Of a stretch of DNA of 64,000 nt, positions 29,385-38,834 are shown in pieces. The stretch spans positions 62,001 to 126,000 of the forward strand of contig CALAXT010000072.1 of the NCBI GenBank assembly GCA_937895435.1, written 5' to 3'. The stretch comes from an uncultured Paracoccaceae bacterium. GTDB taxonomy: Bacteria > Pseudomonadota > Alphaproteobacteria > Rhodobacterales > Rhodobacteraceae. Under the pieces are notes generated by a model, which was given only the letters and a program-made list of their open reading frames with translations, ran no database searches and was not told the DNA's origin. Position numbers and translations under genes: made by a program. Numbering within the stretch: the first letter of the stretch is position 1; each line of letters starts with the position of its first letter.

Positions 29385-30466
29385 CAGTTATCCTCCACTT
29401 CCTTGGGGGCGACCGGCAATGAGATCCGAAATACCGTGCGTCCAGGCACGGAATCCACGTTGATCCAACTGTCATGATCCGAAATGATCCGCGACACCAA
29501 GGCCAAGCCAAGCCCAGTGCCATTCTCGCGCCCGCTCACAAAGGGCTCAAAAATCTCGGCCGCGATTTCGGGTTTGATACCGGGGCCGTCATCAATGATT
29601 TCGATCTGAAGCGGCAGCGGTGTGCCAGTGCCATCTTTGCGCCGCAAGCGCAGCGACAGATCGTAAAATGTACGAATGCGGATGGTGCCGCCCTTGGGTC
29701 CCGCTGCCTCTGACGCGTTTTTCAACAGGTTCAAAAACACCTGTAAAAGCTGATCGCCATCGGCCAGCGTTTCGGGCAACGATGGGTCATAATCGGCAAT
29801 CACCTGCATACGCGCCGCAACCCCAACCAAGGCCGAGCGACGCGCGCGATCCAGCAGGTCGTGAATATTCACCACCTTGCGCTCAGGCGGGCGCATGTTG
29901 CCGAATTGCTCAACCTGTTCCAGAAGTTTCACAATACGGCGGGTTTCGGCCACAATCAGATCGGTCAGCTCCTGATCTTCTGGCGAGGCATTCATCGAAA
30001 TCAGCTGCGCCGCGCCAGAAATGCCCGCCAGAGGGTTCTTGATTTCATGCGCCAACATATCAGCCATGCCAATCGCTGAGCGCGCCGACACCGCAGACGA
30101 TTGCGCCCGCCCCAACCGGTCGGCCATTTCTCGGGGCGAGACCAGCATCAAAATACCCTGTGACAGATCCCCCAAAGGGGCAATTTGAATATTGCATTGC
30201 ACCGGCGCACGACCCGCCACCGTGACATCAACGTCATTGACAAAAATCGGTGCTGTATTGGTACGCACCCGTGCCAGCGCATCAGCCATTGGCATGTTCA
30301 CGCGCAGGCGGCTGAGAACGGATTGCCCTCTCAGTGCGCGCTCTGAAATGTTCAAAAAGCTTTCAGCCGCGGGGTTCGCGGCCTCAATCCGGTCAGAGGC
30401 ATCTATAACAAAAGCTGGCACCGGCAGAGCTATCCAGATCGCAATTGGGGCAGGGTTTTGACTCAT
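29384..30466 (-). CDS. ntrB: NtrB nitrogen sensor histidine kinase
   Basis: 360 residues, no membrane segment. PAS domain at about 10-110, H-box [11 protein letters not shown] near 133-143, N-box [11 protein letters not shown], and GTGLGLAL in the ATPase. The cytosolic kinase/phosphatase of NtrC, controlled by PII proteins in relatives. Overlaps dusB by 4 nt upstream and ntrC by 1 nt downstream. Confidence 0.95.
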   Translation of the reverse strand: MSQNPAPIAIWIALPVPAFVIDASDRIEAANPAAESFLNISERALRGQSVLSRLRVNMPMADALARVRTNTAPIFVNDVDVTVAGRAPVQCNIQIAPLGDLSQGILMLVSPREMADRLGRAQSSAVSARSAIGMADMLAHEIKNPLAGISGAAQLISMNASPEDQELTDLIVAETRRIVKLLEQVEQFGNMRPPERKVVNIHDLLDRARRSALVGVAARMQVIADYDPSLPETLADGDQLLQVFLNLLKNASEAAGPKGGTIRIRTFYDLSLRLRRKDGTGTPLPLQIEIIDDGPGIKPEIAAEIFEPFVSGRENGTGLGLALVSRIISDHDSWINVDSVPGRTVFRISLPVAPKEVEDN

Positions 30467-31491
30467 GCAACAAGACCTGTTTCAGGGGCAAAGGCATCGC
30501 GCAACATGTGCAGAACCCGCACAGGGTCTGTCTCTGTCATAATCGCGCGGTGCAGTGGCGCGGGGGTATTGGCGGCAGACATATACCAGCCCAGATGTTT
30601 GCGCGCGACGCGGCGCCCCAAATCACGGCCATAAAAGGCCAGCATCGCATCATAGTGGCCCGCGACCAGATCAGCCAGTTCTGCCCCCTTGGGCACCTTT
30701 GGGGCCGGCGTTCCGTAAAGGGTGGCTGCGATTTGTGCAGGCACCCAAGGCCTGCCCTGCGCGCCCCGCCCCACCATCACCCCCGCTGCACCAGACAGCG
30801 CGCGTGCGCGCTGGGCTGTCGCCGCGTCAACGATATCGCCATTGGCAATGACTGGGATCGTCACCGCCTGCTGCACCGCCGCAATCGCGGCCCAATCGGC
30901 ATGGCCTTTGTAAAACTGACACCGAGTGCGGCCATGGATGGTGATCATCGCCACCCCGGCAGCCTCGGCGCGACGGGCAAGGATTGCGGCGTTGTGGCTG
31001 TCATCATCCCAGCCCAGCCGGGTCTTTAACGTGACAGGCACCTGCACCGCGCCCACCACAGCATCAATCAGGCGCAATGCCAAATCAAGATCGCGCATCA
31101 ACGCCGAACCGGCATAGCCATTCACCACCTTTTTCGCAGGACAGCCCATGTTTATATCAATAATCTTTGCGCCACCCGCCTCAACGATCTTGGCAGCTTC
31201 AGCCAACCAATGCGGATCACGCCCCGCCAACTGCACCGAAGTTGCCGCCTCACCCAGGCCTAATTCCATCTTCGCCCGCGCCCGCTCTGAGGGACGTGAC
31301 GTAACGATTTCGGCAGTCGCAACCATTTCCGATACAACCAGCCCCGCACCGAATCCCGCAACAACCCGCCGAAAAGGCAGATCGGTTATGCCCGCCATAG
31401 GTGCCAAAAGCACCGGCGGCGTCAGCGTGTGTTCAGCCAATGTGATTGGCAAATGCCCAATCCTTGTGCGGTTGACATCGTCAGGTTGCAA
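30463..31491 (-). CDS. dusB: tRNA-dihydrouridine synthase DusB (NifR3)
   Basis: 342 residues. The flavin TIM-barrel family is clear: [14 protein letters not shown] at the start, the catalytic-cysteine motif [10 protein letters not shown] near 100, and [10 protein letters not shown]. It reduces uridines in tRNA. First gene of nifR3-ntrB-ntrC, the order described in Rhodobacter, coupled to ntrB by a 4-nt overlap. Confidence 0.95.
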   Translation of the reverse strand: MQPDDVNRTRIGHLPITLAEHTLTPPVLLAPMAGITDLPFRRVVAGFGAGLVVSEMVATAEIVTSRPSERARAKMELGLGEAATSVQLAGRDPHWLAEAAKIVEAGGAKIIDINMGCPAKKVVNGYAGSALMRDLDLALRLIDAVVGAVQVPVTLKTRLGWDDDSHNAAILARRAEAAGVAMITIHGRTRCQFYKGHADWAAIAAVQQAVTIPVIANGDIVDAATAQRARALSGAAGVMVGRGAQGRPWVPAQIAATLYGTPAPKVPKGAELADLVAGHYDAMLAFYGRDLGRRVARKHLGWYMSAANTPAPLHRAIMTETDPVRVLHMLRDAFAPETGLVA

Positions 31492-31531
31492 TTTCTGCTA
31501 GCGCTCTTGAGGCTTTACAGCAAACTGCAAG

Positions 31532-31574
31532 GCACAAAAAAGGCTGTTTTTCAGCAAATGCCTATTTTTTGTGC
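31532..31574. promoter_or_regulatory. Long inverted repeat in the dusB-ispDF divergent region
   Basis: GCACAAAAAA (31532-31541) is the exact reverse complement of TTTTTTGTGC (31565-31574). The stem continues with GGC/GCC (31542-31544 with 31560-31562) after a TA bulge, and an inner GCTG-TTTTT-CAGC is present. It lies 41 bp before dusB and 99 bp before ispDF. It could be an operator (outer arms GCAC/GTGC recall NtrC half-sites but the spacing is far too wide) or a leader hairpin of the dusB-ntrBC transcript. Confidence 0.5.
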
Positions 31575-31673
31575 AATAATTTCGACCTCAAGCCGCCCCA
31601 TTGCCCCGCATGCGGGCATCCACTAAGTTTCTCACCAGACGTTTTCGTGCCCCAAACCCGTGCAGGCCCACCC

Positions 31674-32822
31674 ATGACCATTGCCGCCATCATTGTCGCC
31701 GCCGGACGTGGCACACGTGCAGGCGGCGATCTGCCCAAGCAATGGCAGCCCCTGCGTGGCCAAGCCGTGGTCATGCACAGCCTGCAAACCTTCGCCACCC
31801 TGCCACAGATCAAGCGCATTGTTTTGGTGCTGCATCCCGATGATCTTGAGCGCGCCCGCGCGCTTGTGCCCGCGAGTGTGACATTGGTGACGGGTGGCGC
31901 CAGCCGCGATCAATCGGTGCGGAACGCATTAGAGGCGCTGACAGATCAAGCGATCAGCCGCGTGCTGATCCATGATGGTGCACGCCCTTTGGTAACCCAT
32001 GATCTGATCACCCGGGTGATTGACGCGCTCAGCACGGCCCAAGCCGCGGCCCCAGCGCTGCCAATAACTGATGCGCTGTGGCGGGGTGAAAACATGGCCG
32101 TTACAGGCACCGCCCCACGCGACGGGCTGTGGCGCGCACAAACTCCCCAAGGTTTTGATTTTGAAACAATCCTGCAAGCACACCGCAGCCACCACACCAC
32201 AGACGGCCAAGCCGCCGATGATGTCGAGGTGGCCCGCGCCGCAGGGGTTGACGTGCGCATTGTCCAAGGGGATGAGCGCAATATAAAGGTGACATGGCCC
32301 GGTGATTTTGCCCGTGCCGCCGAAGTTTTGCAAAGGGACGCCATGGATATTCGGACGGGAAACGGCTTTGATGTGCACCGCTTTTGCGCGGGTGATCATG
32401 TGTGGCTTTGCGGCGTAAAAATCCCCTATGCACGCGGGCTTGATGGCCATTCTGATGCCGATGTCGGCATGCATGCGCTAACGGATGCCATTTATGGTGC
32501 GCTGGCCGAGGGCGATATTGGCCGCCACTTCCCGCCCAGCGACCCACAGTGGAAAGGCGCCGATAGCCAGATTTTTCTTAAACACGCGGTGGACCGCGTC
32601 GCCGCGCGTGGCTTTGTGATCAGCAATGTTGATGTCACCCTGATCTGCGAACAGCCAAAAATTGGCCCGCATGCCGCCGCGATGTGTGCTGCACTTGCGC
32701 AGATCATGGGGCTAGAAATCGGGCGGATCAGTGTCAAGGCGACCACGTCAGAAAGGCTTGGCTTTACCGGCCGAGAAGAGGGGATCGCCGCACTCGCAAC
32801 TGCCACGATCGTGTCCGCATGA
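31674..32822 (+). CDS. ispDF: Bifunctional IspD/IspF enzyme of the MEP isoprenoid pathway
   Basis: 382 residues from the ATG at 31674. The IspD half (1 to about 222) has the CTP-binding [19 protein letters not shown]. The IspF half (from about 224) has [25 protein letters not shown] and GDIGRHFP. The fusion makes 4-diphosphocytidyl-methylerythritol and then the cyclodiphosphate. Fused forms are usual in alphaproteobacteria. The stop overlaps the pgpA start by 4 nt (ATGA). Confidence 0.96.
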   Translation: MTIAAIIVAAGRGTRAGGDLPKQWQPLRGQAVVMHSLQTFATLPQIKRIVLVLHPDDLERARALVPASVTLVTGGASRDQSVRNALEALTDQAISRVLIHDGARPLVTHDLITRVIDALSTAQAAAPALPITDALWRGENMAVTGTAPRDGLWRAQTPQGFDFETILQAHRSHHTTDGQAADDVEVARAAGVDVRIVQGDERNIKVTWPGDFARAAEVLQRDAMDIRTGNGFDVHRFCAGDHVWLCGVKIPYARGLDGHSDADVGMHALTDAIYGALAEGDIGRHFPPSDPQWKGADSQIFLKHAVDRVAARGFVISNVDVTLICEQPKIGPHAAAMCAALAQIMGLEIGRISVKATTSERLGFTGREEGIAALATATIVSA

Positions 32823-33313
32823 CCCGGCTTTGGGCTATTTTCTTTGGCTTGGGCCTGCTGCGCCCGGCACCCGGCACTTGGGCGTCGGCCGGTGCTGTGG
32901 TGCTGGGGCTGGGGCTCCACCGGCTGGGGCATTTCCCGCTGTTGTTGGGGGCGACACTGGCTGTCACAGCGATTGGCTTTTGGGCGGTTGGGGCACAGCT
33001 TGCAAACCGCCCCGGCGAAGACCCATCAGAATTTGTGATTGATGAGGTGGCCGGGCAATGGTTGGCGCTTTTGTTTCCATCAGCAGGCTTTTGGTTGATG
33101 GGGCTGGAGGCAAGCCGCTTTCCCTGGCCGGGCTGGGTTGCGGCCTTTGTTTTCTTTCGGCTGTTTGATATCTGGAAACCCAGCATCATTGGGCGTGCCG
33201 ATCGCCGCCATGACGCAGCCGGCGTTATGCTTGATGATCTGTGGGCCGGGGCTTTTGCTGGCATTGCCACACTGTTGGCGGCAGGACTTTATCACGGGAT
33301 CATGCTGAAATGA
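32819..33313 (+). CDS. pgpA: Phosphatidylglycerophosphatase A
   Basis: 164 residues from the ATG at 32819. Typical PgpA features are [12 protein letters not shown] near the N-terminus, [10 protein letters not shown] and [10 protein letters not shown]. Integral inner-membrane enzyme that dephosphorylates phosphatidylglycerophosphate. It overlaps ispDF and cinA by 4 nt each, so all three are coupled. Confidence 0.9.
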   Translation: MTRLWAIFFGLGLLRPAPGTWASAGAVVLGLGLHRLGHFPLLLGATLAVTAIGFWAVGAQLANRPGEDPSEFVIDEVAGQWLALLFPSAGFWLMGLEASRFPWPGWVAAFVFFRLFDIWKPSIIGRADRRHDAAGVMLDDLWAGAFAGIATLLAAGLYHGIMLK

Positions 33314-33786
33314 CGGATCTTGCCGCTGACATCTTGGCCCGCGCCCAAGCTGCGGGCGTCAAGATCGCAACCGCCGAAAGCTGCACCGGCGGACTGCTTT
33401 CGGCCGCACTGACCGCTGTTGCGGGATCATCAGCCGTGTTTGATCGCGGATTTATAACGTATTCCAACGCGGCGAAATGCGCGATGCTTGGGGTGCAGAG
33501 TGCCACACTTGATCAATTTGGCGCAGTATCCCCAGAAACGGCCTGCGAAATGGCCCAAGGCGCGCTGGAGCAAAGCGATGCAGGGCTTGCGGTGGCAATC
33601 ACCGGCATTGCCGGGCCGGGCGGCAGCGCGCACAAACCCGAAGGCCGGGTGTGCTTTGGCTTGGCACAAACCGGCGCGCAAGCTTGGGCCGAAACGGTTG
33701 AATTTGGCGCGATTGGACGGGCCGAGGTGCGCGCAGAATCGGTGGATCATGCCTTGGCGCTGTTACGTGCCGCACTCACCGCCTAG
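33310..33786 (+). CDS. CinA C-terminal family amidase (nicotinamide-nucleotide amidase)
   Basis: 158 residues, only the CinA amidase domain (no N-terminal MoaB-like half), as in stand-alone PncC. The family motif ESCTGG lies at about residues 23-28, and GIAGPGG follows at about residue 99. It deamidates nicotinamide mononucleotide. Start by ATGA overlap with pgpA. The TAG stop overlaps the stop of the convergent RatA-like gene in a shared CTAG. Confidence 0.9.
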   Translation: MTDLAADILARAQAAGVKIATAESCTGGLLSAALTAVAGSSAVFDRGFITYSNAAKCAMLGVQSATLDQFGAVSPETACEMAQGALEQSDAGLAVAITGIAGPGGSAHKPEGRVCFGLAQTGAQAWAETVEFGAIGRAEVRAESVDHALALLRAALTA

Positions 33787-34244
33787 CGCGCGGCCCCGTT
33801 GCCATAAAGCGCCACGGCCCGGCGTTCAAAGGCCGCAACCACCCGCTGCATCGCCTCATTAAACACAACACCGATCAACCGCTGCAAAATCGCATTGCGA
33901 AATTCAAAATCCACAAAAAACGCCACATCACAGCCACCCTCAGCCCGGTCGGTGAACTGCCAATACGACTTTAGATATCGAAACGGGCCATCAAGATATT
34001 CGGTATCGATCCGCATCTGATCAGGGCGCAGGGTAACGCGGCTGCCAAAGCGTTCGCGAAACACCTTAAACGAAATCACCAAATCGGCCTCAAGCACCTC
34101 GCCCTCCTCAACAGGGGTGCGCGATCGAATGCGGGCCGCCGCCGTCCAAGGCAAAAACTGCGGATAGGCGGCCACGTCGGCCACCAAATCATACATCTGC
34201 CGCGCGCTGTAAGGCAGGGTTTGCTGTTCAGAATGCGTTGTCAT
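33783..34244 (-). CDS. RatA/Coq10-like START domain protein
   Basis: 153 residues of the polyketide cyclase/START fold: [25 protein letters not shown] and the C-terminal [19 protein letters not shown]. Homologs are annotated as RatA toxin or ubiquinone-binding Coq10. In alphaproteobacteria there is no linked antitoxin and the gene is usually next to core metabolism, so a ubiquinone chaperone role is the better guess. No RatB-like gene is next to it. Confidence 0.85.
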   Translation of the reverse strand: MTTHSEQQTLPYSARQMYDLVADVAAYPQFLPWTAAARIRSRTPVEEGEVLEADLVISFKVFRERFGSRVTLRPDQMRIDTEYLDGPFRYLKSYWQFTDRAEGGCDVAFFVDFEFRNAILQRLIGVVFNEAMQRVVAAFERRAVALYGNGAAR

Positions 34245-34323
34245 GGGCGCGCCGGGCTCCAGTTGGGGCTGTAAATCAGCACGGCCTTTTCGTAGACTGG
34301 GCCTGAAAAATCAAGAGGCCCAC

Positions 34324-34863
34324 ATGGTAATCGCACCCCATACCATCGAACCCATGATCTCTGCGCAAGATATTGCCGCACGTGTTGCGCAATTGGCCAC
34401 CGAAATCACCACGTATTTCCATGACACTCGGGGGCTTGTTGTGGTGGGGTTGTTGCGCGGGTCTTTCATCTTTGTGGCCGATTTGGTGCGCGCACTTGAT
34501 CTGCCAATTGAGATCGATTTTCTTGAAGCCTCCAGCTATGGTGACATGACAAACTCAAACCGTAATGTGCGCATTCTCAAAGATCTGCGTGGTGATATTG
34601 CCGGACGTGACGTGCTGATTGTCGAAGATATTGTCGATACCGGGTTCACGCTGAACCATGTTTTGGCGCTGTTGCGCACACGCAGCCCCAACCGGCTTGA
34701 GGTCTGCGCGCTGCTCGACAAACCCGCACGCCGCGAAGTGGACATCACCGCAAAGTGGACCGGCTTTACAATTCCAGATGCCTTTGTTGTCGGATATGGG
34801 ATTGATTTTGCCCAAGCTAATCGCAATCTTCCTTATATTGGGCAGGTGAGGTTTGTGCCATGA
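34324..34863 (+). CDS. hpt: Hypoxanthine phosphoribosyltransferase
   Basis: 179 residues from the ATG at 34324, with AAGAGG upstream; the frame is open 27 codons earlier but into the divergent RatA-like start. The PRPP loop [14 protein letters not shown] lies at about 96-109 and GLLRGSFIF near 41. Purine salvage (hypoxanthine/guanine). The last codons overlap the start of a 62-residue gene (ATGA). Confidence 0.94.
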   Translation: MVIAPHTIEPMISAQDIAARVAQLATEITTYFHDTRGLVVVGLLRGSFIFVADLVRALDLPIEIDFLEASSYGDMTNSNRNVRILKDLRGDIAGRDVLIVEDIVDTGFTLNHVLALLRTRSPNRLEVCALLDKPARREVDITAKWTGFTIPDAFVVGYGIDFAQANRNLPYIGQVRFVP

Positions 34864-35048
34864 ACTATCTCATGTGGCTGATGCGGGCCAAACGCTGGGC
34901 CCATCGCCCGCCCTCAATGCGGCGGGTTTTGATGGTTGGCGGTGTTGTGGCGCTGTCGCTGACCCTTGCAGGGATTGAACATTTTTGGGGCTGGCCCGAT
35001 GCGCTAAGCGTCAACCATAAAAATGGGCCGAAACTGCCGCGATTTTAA
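34860..35048 (+). CDS. Small membrane protein of 62 residues, unrecognised
   Basis: The start overlaps the hpt stop by 4 nt, a strong hint that it is a real, coupled gene. One hydrophobic segment (about 21-38, in [19 protein letters not shown]) is preceded by positive charges, so it should be a single-pass protein with its N-terminus inside. The tail holds WGWPDAL and ends in KLPRF. I do not know the family. The cytochrome c gene begins 27 bp downstream. Confidence 0.7.
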   Translation: MNYLMWLMRAKRWAHRPPSMRRVLMVGGVVALSLTLAGIEHFWGWPDALSVNHKNGPKLPRF

Positions 35049-35075
35049 ACACACGTCCAACCAAGGAGCGTCAGG

Positions 35076-36005
35076 ATGCACGATCAAGATCATGGCAAAA
35101 TGGCGCGGACACAAAGCCGATTGTGGATTTGGGCACTGGCTGTCGTGTTGGTCGGAGCGGGGGCGGCTGTTTGGGTGATCCGGCCCCAAACCCTGCCCCA
35201 CGATGCGCTGGATGGGTTAACCGGCGTGGCCATGCGCGGTGAACAGGTATTTTGGGCGGGGGGATGTGCCAGCTGTCACGCCGCCGAAGGTGCCACAGGT
35301 GATGCGCGGCTGGCGCTGGGGGGGGGGCGGCGGTTTGAAACCGACTTTGGCACTTTTGTCGTGCCGAATATATCCACAGATCCAACGCATGGAATTGGCA
35401 GTTGGAGCGCGCTTGATCTGGCCAATGCGTTGCATTTTGGCACCAGCCCAAAAGGCCAGCATTACTATCCGGCATTTCCCTATACCGCCTATTCCCACAT
35501 GACCTTGGATGACATTGTTGATTTAAAAGCCTTTTTGGAAACGTTGCCAGCCGTAACAATTCCAAACAGCCCCCATGATCTGCGCTTTCCCTTTACGCTG
35601 CGGGCGGGGCTTGGCGCTTGGAAATGGCTCTACAGCGGGCAAGCGTGGGCGGTGCCCGACCCCCTGAACGGGCCAGCTGAGCGTGGCCGCTATTTGGCCG
35701 AAGCGCTGGCCCATTGCGGCGAATGCCACACCCCACGCGATGCTTTGGGCGGGATGCAGAGCGCCGGCTGGCTGACTGGTGCGCCGAACCCAACCGGAAA
35801 GGGGCGCACCCCCAACATCACCCCCAGCGCGCTGAGTTGGAGCGAGGATGAGATTGTCGAATATCTTACGACCGGTTTCACACCCGATTACGATTCCGTG
35901 GGCGGCCATATGACCGAGGTTGTGGAAAACATGGCCAAACTGCCACCCCAAGACCGCGCCGCCATCGCCGCCTATCTTAAAGCGGTTCCACCCGCGGCAC
36001 CCTAA
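35076..36005 (+). CDS. Membrane-anchored diheme c-type cytochrome
   Basis: 309 residues, AAGGAG before the ATG. An uncleaved-looking N-terminal helix (about 16-35) is followed by two class-I cytochrome domains with heme motifs CASCH (64-68) and CGECH (214-218). The arrangement resembles the cytochrome subunits of membrane-bound alcohol, aldehyde or fructose dehydrogenases, but no catalytic subunit is next to it. A run of ten G (35318-35327) in the first heme domain is slippage-prone. Heme attachment takes place in the periplasm. Confidence 0.88.
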   Translation: MHDQDHGKMARTQSRLWIWALAVVLVGAGAAVWVIRPQTLPHDALDGLTGVAMRGEQVFWAGGCASCHAAEGATGDARLALGGGRRFETDFGTFVVPNISTDPTHGIGSWSALDLANALHFGTSPKGQHYYPAFPYTAYSHMTLDDIVDLKAFLETLPAVTIPNSPHDLRFPFTLRAGLGAWKWLYSGQAWAVPDPLNGPAERGRYLAEALAHCGECHTPRDALGGMQSAGWLTGAPNPTGKGRTPNITPSALSWSEDEIVEYLTTGFTPDYDSVGGHMTEVVENMAKLPPQDRAAIAAYLKAVPPAAP

Positions 36006-36038
36006 GCCCTCAGGGCTGCAACATTATTCTGATGCACC

Positions 36039-36989
36039 TTAGGCTTGACCCAGCCGGGCCAATCGGGCCGCGCGCAACCGCGCAAAATCATCGCCCGCGT
36101 GATAGGATGATCGGGTGAGAGGGCTGGCTGACACCATCGCAAACCCCTTGCCATAGGCTGCCGTTTCATAGGCCGCAAACTCATCAGGTGTCACAAAGCG
36201 ATCAACGGCATGATGTTTCGGGGTTGGCTGCAAATATTGGCCAATCGTCAGAAAATCGACATCCGCCGCGCGCAGATCATCCATCACCTGCCCCACCGCC
36301 ACGCGGTCTTCACCCAAGCCCACCATGATGCCTGATTTGGTAAACAAGGTCGGATCAAGTTCTTTGGCACGTTGCAGCAACCGCAGGCTGGCAAAATAGC
36401 GCGCGCCGGGCCGCACGTCTGGGTAGAGGCCAGGAACGGTTTCAAGGTTGTGGTTGAACACATCCGGGCGGGCTTGCACCACAGTTTCCAGCGCCTCGGG
36501 GCCACAGCGCAGAAAATCAGGGGTCAAAACCTCAATCGTGGTTGTTGGGGCACGATGACGAATGGCGCGGATGGTTTGGGCGAAATGCTCTGCACCCCCA
36601 TCCGCCAAATCATCCCGATCCACCGATGTGATGACAACATGGTTCAGCCCCAGCGTTTCAACCGCATGCGCCACGCGCCCGGGTTCAAACGTATCCAGAC
36701 TTTGCGGCTTGCCGGTCGCGACATTGCAAAAGCTGCACCCCCGGGTGCAGATTTCGCCCATGATCATCATGGTGGCATGACCCTGCGACCAGCATTCCCC
36801 GACATTCGGGCATCCCGCCTCTTCGCACACGGTGACCAGATTGTTGCTGCGCAAAATATCACGGGTCTGTTTATACCCAGATGAGGTCGGAGCTTTGACC
36901 CTGATCCAATCAGGTTTGCGCATCCGTTCGGTTTCAGCGCGCTTGGCTTTTTCAGGGTGCCGCTCTTCGGGAATTTTCAGATCGCGCAT
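36039..36989 (-). CDS. lipA: Lipoyl synthase
   Basis: 316 residues from the ATG at 36989. Both iron-sulfur clusters are in place: the auxiliary cluster [12 protein letters not shown] and the radical-SAM CTRGCSFC. The C-terminal RSSYHAGDD is intact. It inserts sulfur into protein-bound octanoyl groups. The upstream in-frame extension runs into a GC-rich hairpin and is not credible. Confidence 0.95.
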   Translation of the reverse strand: MRDLKIPEERHPEKAKRAETERMRKPDWIRVKAPTSSGYKQTRDILRSNNLVTVCEEAGCPNVGECWSQGHATMMIMGEICTRGCSFCNVATGKPQSLDTFEPGRVAHAVETLGLNHVVITSVDRDDLADGGAEHFAQTIRAIRHRAPTTTIEVLTPDFLRCGPEALETVVQARPDVFNHNLETVPGLYPDVRPGARYFASLRLLQRAKELDPTLFTKSGIMVGLGEDRVAVGQVMDDLRAADVDFLTIGQYLQPTPKHHAVDRFVTPDEFAAYETAAYGKGFAMVSASPLTRSSYHAGDDFARLRAARLARLGQA

Positions 36990-37032
36990 GGTTTTGCCCC
37001 AATCACTTTGTCCCTGCTTTACGCCCCGAGGC

Positions 37033-37054
37033 GCGGCTTGGCAACCAAAGCCGC
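37033..37054 (-). terminator. GC-rich hairpin between the DUF6456 gene and lipA
   Basis: GCGGCTT (37033-37039) pairs with AAGCCGC (37048-37054) around an 8-nt loop. It lies 34 nt past the DUF6456 stop. It may end that transcript, but no U-run follows. Confidence 0.35.
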
Positions 37055-37088
37055 ACCCCGAAACCACTATGCAACGCAGCTATGCACG

Positions 37089-38219
37089 CTAGCCGATCAA
37101 CCGGGCCGAAGTGTTCCCAGTTTCTTCATAATGGCGGCGCAGGCGCATCAACGCGATGCGCAACACGATCTTGCCCGAACGGGCCGACCAGCCCATACGC
37201 TGTTCGGCCTGTTCCATCCCTTCCAGAAAGCAGCAACACCGTAAAACCATATCGCCCAAACCCGGCCCCAAATCACGCAGCGCCGCCGCCACCCGGTCAC
37301 GCGCCGCACGCGGGCCCTCGGCAATGCCGTTATCGCTCGAAAAGCTGCCCCGATCACCCGCTGTCAAAAACCGATCCCAGTTTTGTGCAACGCGAGGCCC
37401 CATCTGTGCCAGCTCAAAGTCTTCGCGCAGCCGTTCTGCAGCGGCAACCATTTCAGCAGAAAGAAACGGTGTGCCATCTTTGTCTTTGCGCCGCGCCAAC
37501 AGTGCAATGGGCGATTCGGCCAGATTACAACGCAAACGCCGCCGTTCGGCATCTGACCCCTCTGATATTTCGCGTGCGCCCCAAATCCGATGTTGATCAC
37601 CAAAGTGGCTGGGGCTTTCCGCAAAGCCATCACGCTGATCGGTCAACATGCGCTTAAGCATGGCACGCCCGGCGGTGGTAATATCATACATCGAAACCCG
37701 CCCCGTGTGGCGGCAACTGATCCAATCTTTCAGCGCAAATGCCTGCGCAACTGGGCGGGCCAACACAGCCACACGCAGCGTCCGACCATCGGGCAAATTG
37801 CGCATAATAGCTGCCTTTTCCATGTCGGGGGCAATCACGAGAACCGAGCCCGGTTCCGCCAAACGCCGCAAGACACGCAGCGCCTCAGACAGAATAGTCT
37901 TTTCATCGGGAACAAGGTTTTTGGGGCGCAGAGGTGCAGACATGTGGGTGCTTTCCTTTTCATCATGCAGGGCGGTTGTTGGGCTGACATCACCGGTATC
38001 ACCGGGTTCAAGGCGGCTGAGCGCCTCATCAATCAGCGGATCCTCACGGCGATTTTCGAACCGGCGCACCTGTCGCAAGATGGTCGAGGCATGGCAGCCC
38101 TCGCGGCGCGCAAGCGCACGCAGCGATTGGCCCTGCAGGGTATAAGACAGGTAAAGCCGGGCGGCATCTGGCAGCCACGCAGGCAAACTGTCTGGACTGG
38201 TTAAAAGGGTGGCATTCAT
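37089..38219 (-). CDS. Helix-turn-helix protein with DUF6456-type C-terminal domain
   Basis: 376 residues. The N-terminus has a helix-turn-helix-like stretch (SLRALARREGCHASTILRQV, about 33-52). The middle part, near 130-200, has winged-helix character (ISCRHTGRVSMYDITTAGRAMLKRML). The C-terminal 150 residues match the DUF6456 pattern (ERLREDFELAQMGPRVAQNW and GPRAARDRV). This is a Rhodobacterales-type regulator of unknown target. GGAGG lies 13 nt before the ATG. It is divergent from the DUF6477 gene across a 217-bp region rich in symmetric sites. Confidence 0.8.
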   Translation of the reverse strand: MNATLLTSPDSLPAWLPDAARLYLSYTLQGQSLRALARREGCHASTILRQVRRFENRREDPLIDEALSRLEPGDTGDVSPTTALHDEKESTHMSAPLRPKNLVPDEKTILSEALRVLRRLAEPGSVLVIAPDMEKAAIMRNLPDGRTLRVAVLARPVAQAFALKDWISCRHTGRVSMYDITTAGRAMLKRMLTDQRDGFAESPSHFGDQHRIWGAREISEGSDAERRRLRCNLAESPIALLARRKDKDGTPFLSAEMVAAAERLREDFELAQMGPRVAQNWDRFLTAGDRGSFSSDNGIAEGPRAARDRVAAALRDLGPGLGDMVLRCCCFLEGMEQAEQRMGWSARSGKIVLRIALMRLRRHYEETGNTSARLIG

Positions 38220-38291
38220 TCACCACACGCCTCCTTGCGCATCGCAACCCTTCATGATCGCCTGGGCGTCATGCAACCTTTGGCGGTTATG

Positions 38292-38338
38292 GTTACCCGT
38301 TCGTTAAAATAAGCCGTTTGGAAACAATGCTTTCCAAA
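38292..38338. promoter_or_regulatory. CtrA-like box and 22-bp inverted repeat between DUF6456 and DUF6477 genes
   Basis: GTTAC-N6-GTTAA (38292-38307) is one base from the CtrA half-site pair TTAA-N7-TTAA. Ten bp on, TTTGGAAA-CAATGC-TTTCCAAA (38317-38338) is a perfect 8-bp inverted repeat, a typical dimer-binding site. Both lie in the divergent control region. Confidence 0.5.
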
Positions 38339-38436
38339 TCCTAAACGCGCCTCAACCCTGCGAACGCCGCGATGCAGCTTTCGGCAACACCCGTTTTGGT
38401 TGTGCAAGTATGGCGTGTCCCAGAATGGAGTGTGAC

Positions 38437-38730
38437 ATGCAAAACCCGATTGTTTCATTGCGCCAAATGCGCCGCCCAACACTTTTGATAAAGGCCGCAC
38501 GCCATGGCATCAGCACCTATCGCCGTGAAAAAGATCTGCGCCGCCTGACCCAATGCGACACCCCCCCAAAATCGGCCGAACACGCGCTGCAATTGCTGTT
38601 ATTGAAAGAAGAGGTGATCGAAGATATCCGCCGCGCCGGGGATGCGGGATATAGCGTGCGCCAACATGTCGCGATCATGATCGCCCTGATGGCTGAGGCG
38701 CGGCATATGCTGCGCGCAACACTGGTCTAG
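38437..38730 (+). CDS. DUF6477 family protein
   Basis: 97 residues from the ATG at 38437, preceded by GGAG; longer starts have no good ribosome site. The pattern ARHGISTYRREKDLRRL and the helical LLLLKEEVIEDIRRAGDAGYSVRQHVAIMIALMAEAR match a small family found mainly in the Rhodobacterales. Function unknown. A bidirectional-looking terminator follows at 38780. Confidence 0.75.
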   Translation: MQNPIVSLRQMRRPTLLIKAARHGISTYRREKDLRRLTQCDTPPKSAEHALQLLLLKEEVIEDIRRAGDAGYSVRQHVAIMIALMAEARHMLRATLV

Positions 38731-38779
38731 CCCCATGGCAAATAGCTGGGTCACACAGCCAAAGCCCTCAGCAAATGAA

Positions 38780-38808
38780 CAAGGCCGCAAAACATCGCTG
38801 CGGCCTTG
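38780..38808. terminator. Bidirectional-type hairpin between convergent DUF6477 and mttB-like genes
   Basis: CAAGGCCGCA (38780-38789) pairs with TGCGGCCTTG (38799-38808), a perfect 10-bp stem with a 9-nt loop, placed between two converging genes. Confidence 0.7.
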
Positions 38809-38834
38809 CCCCTGAACCTAAATCACTGAGAAAA

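Noticed and set aside
31532-31574. Classic NtrC binding site
   Set aside because: Outer arms resemble GCAC/GTGC, but the spacing between them is 35 nt instead of about 7, so it does not fit the known site.
33783-34244. RatA-type toxin-antitoxin module
   Set aside because: No antitoxin-like gene is adjacent; the neighbours are cinA and hpt, and START-domain proteins of this kind are general in the phylum.
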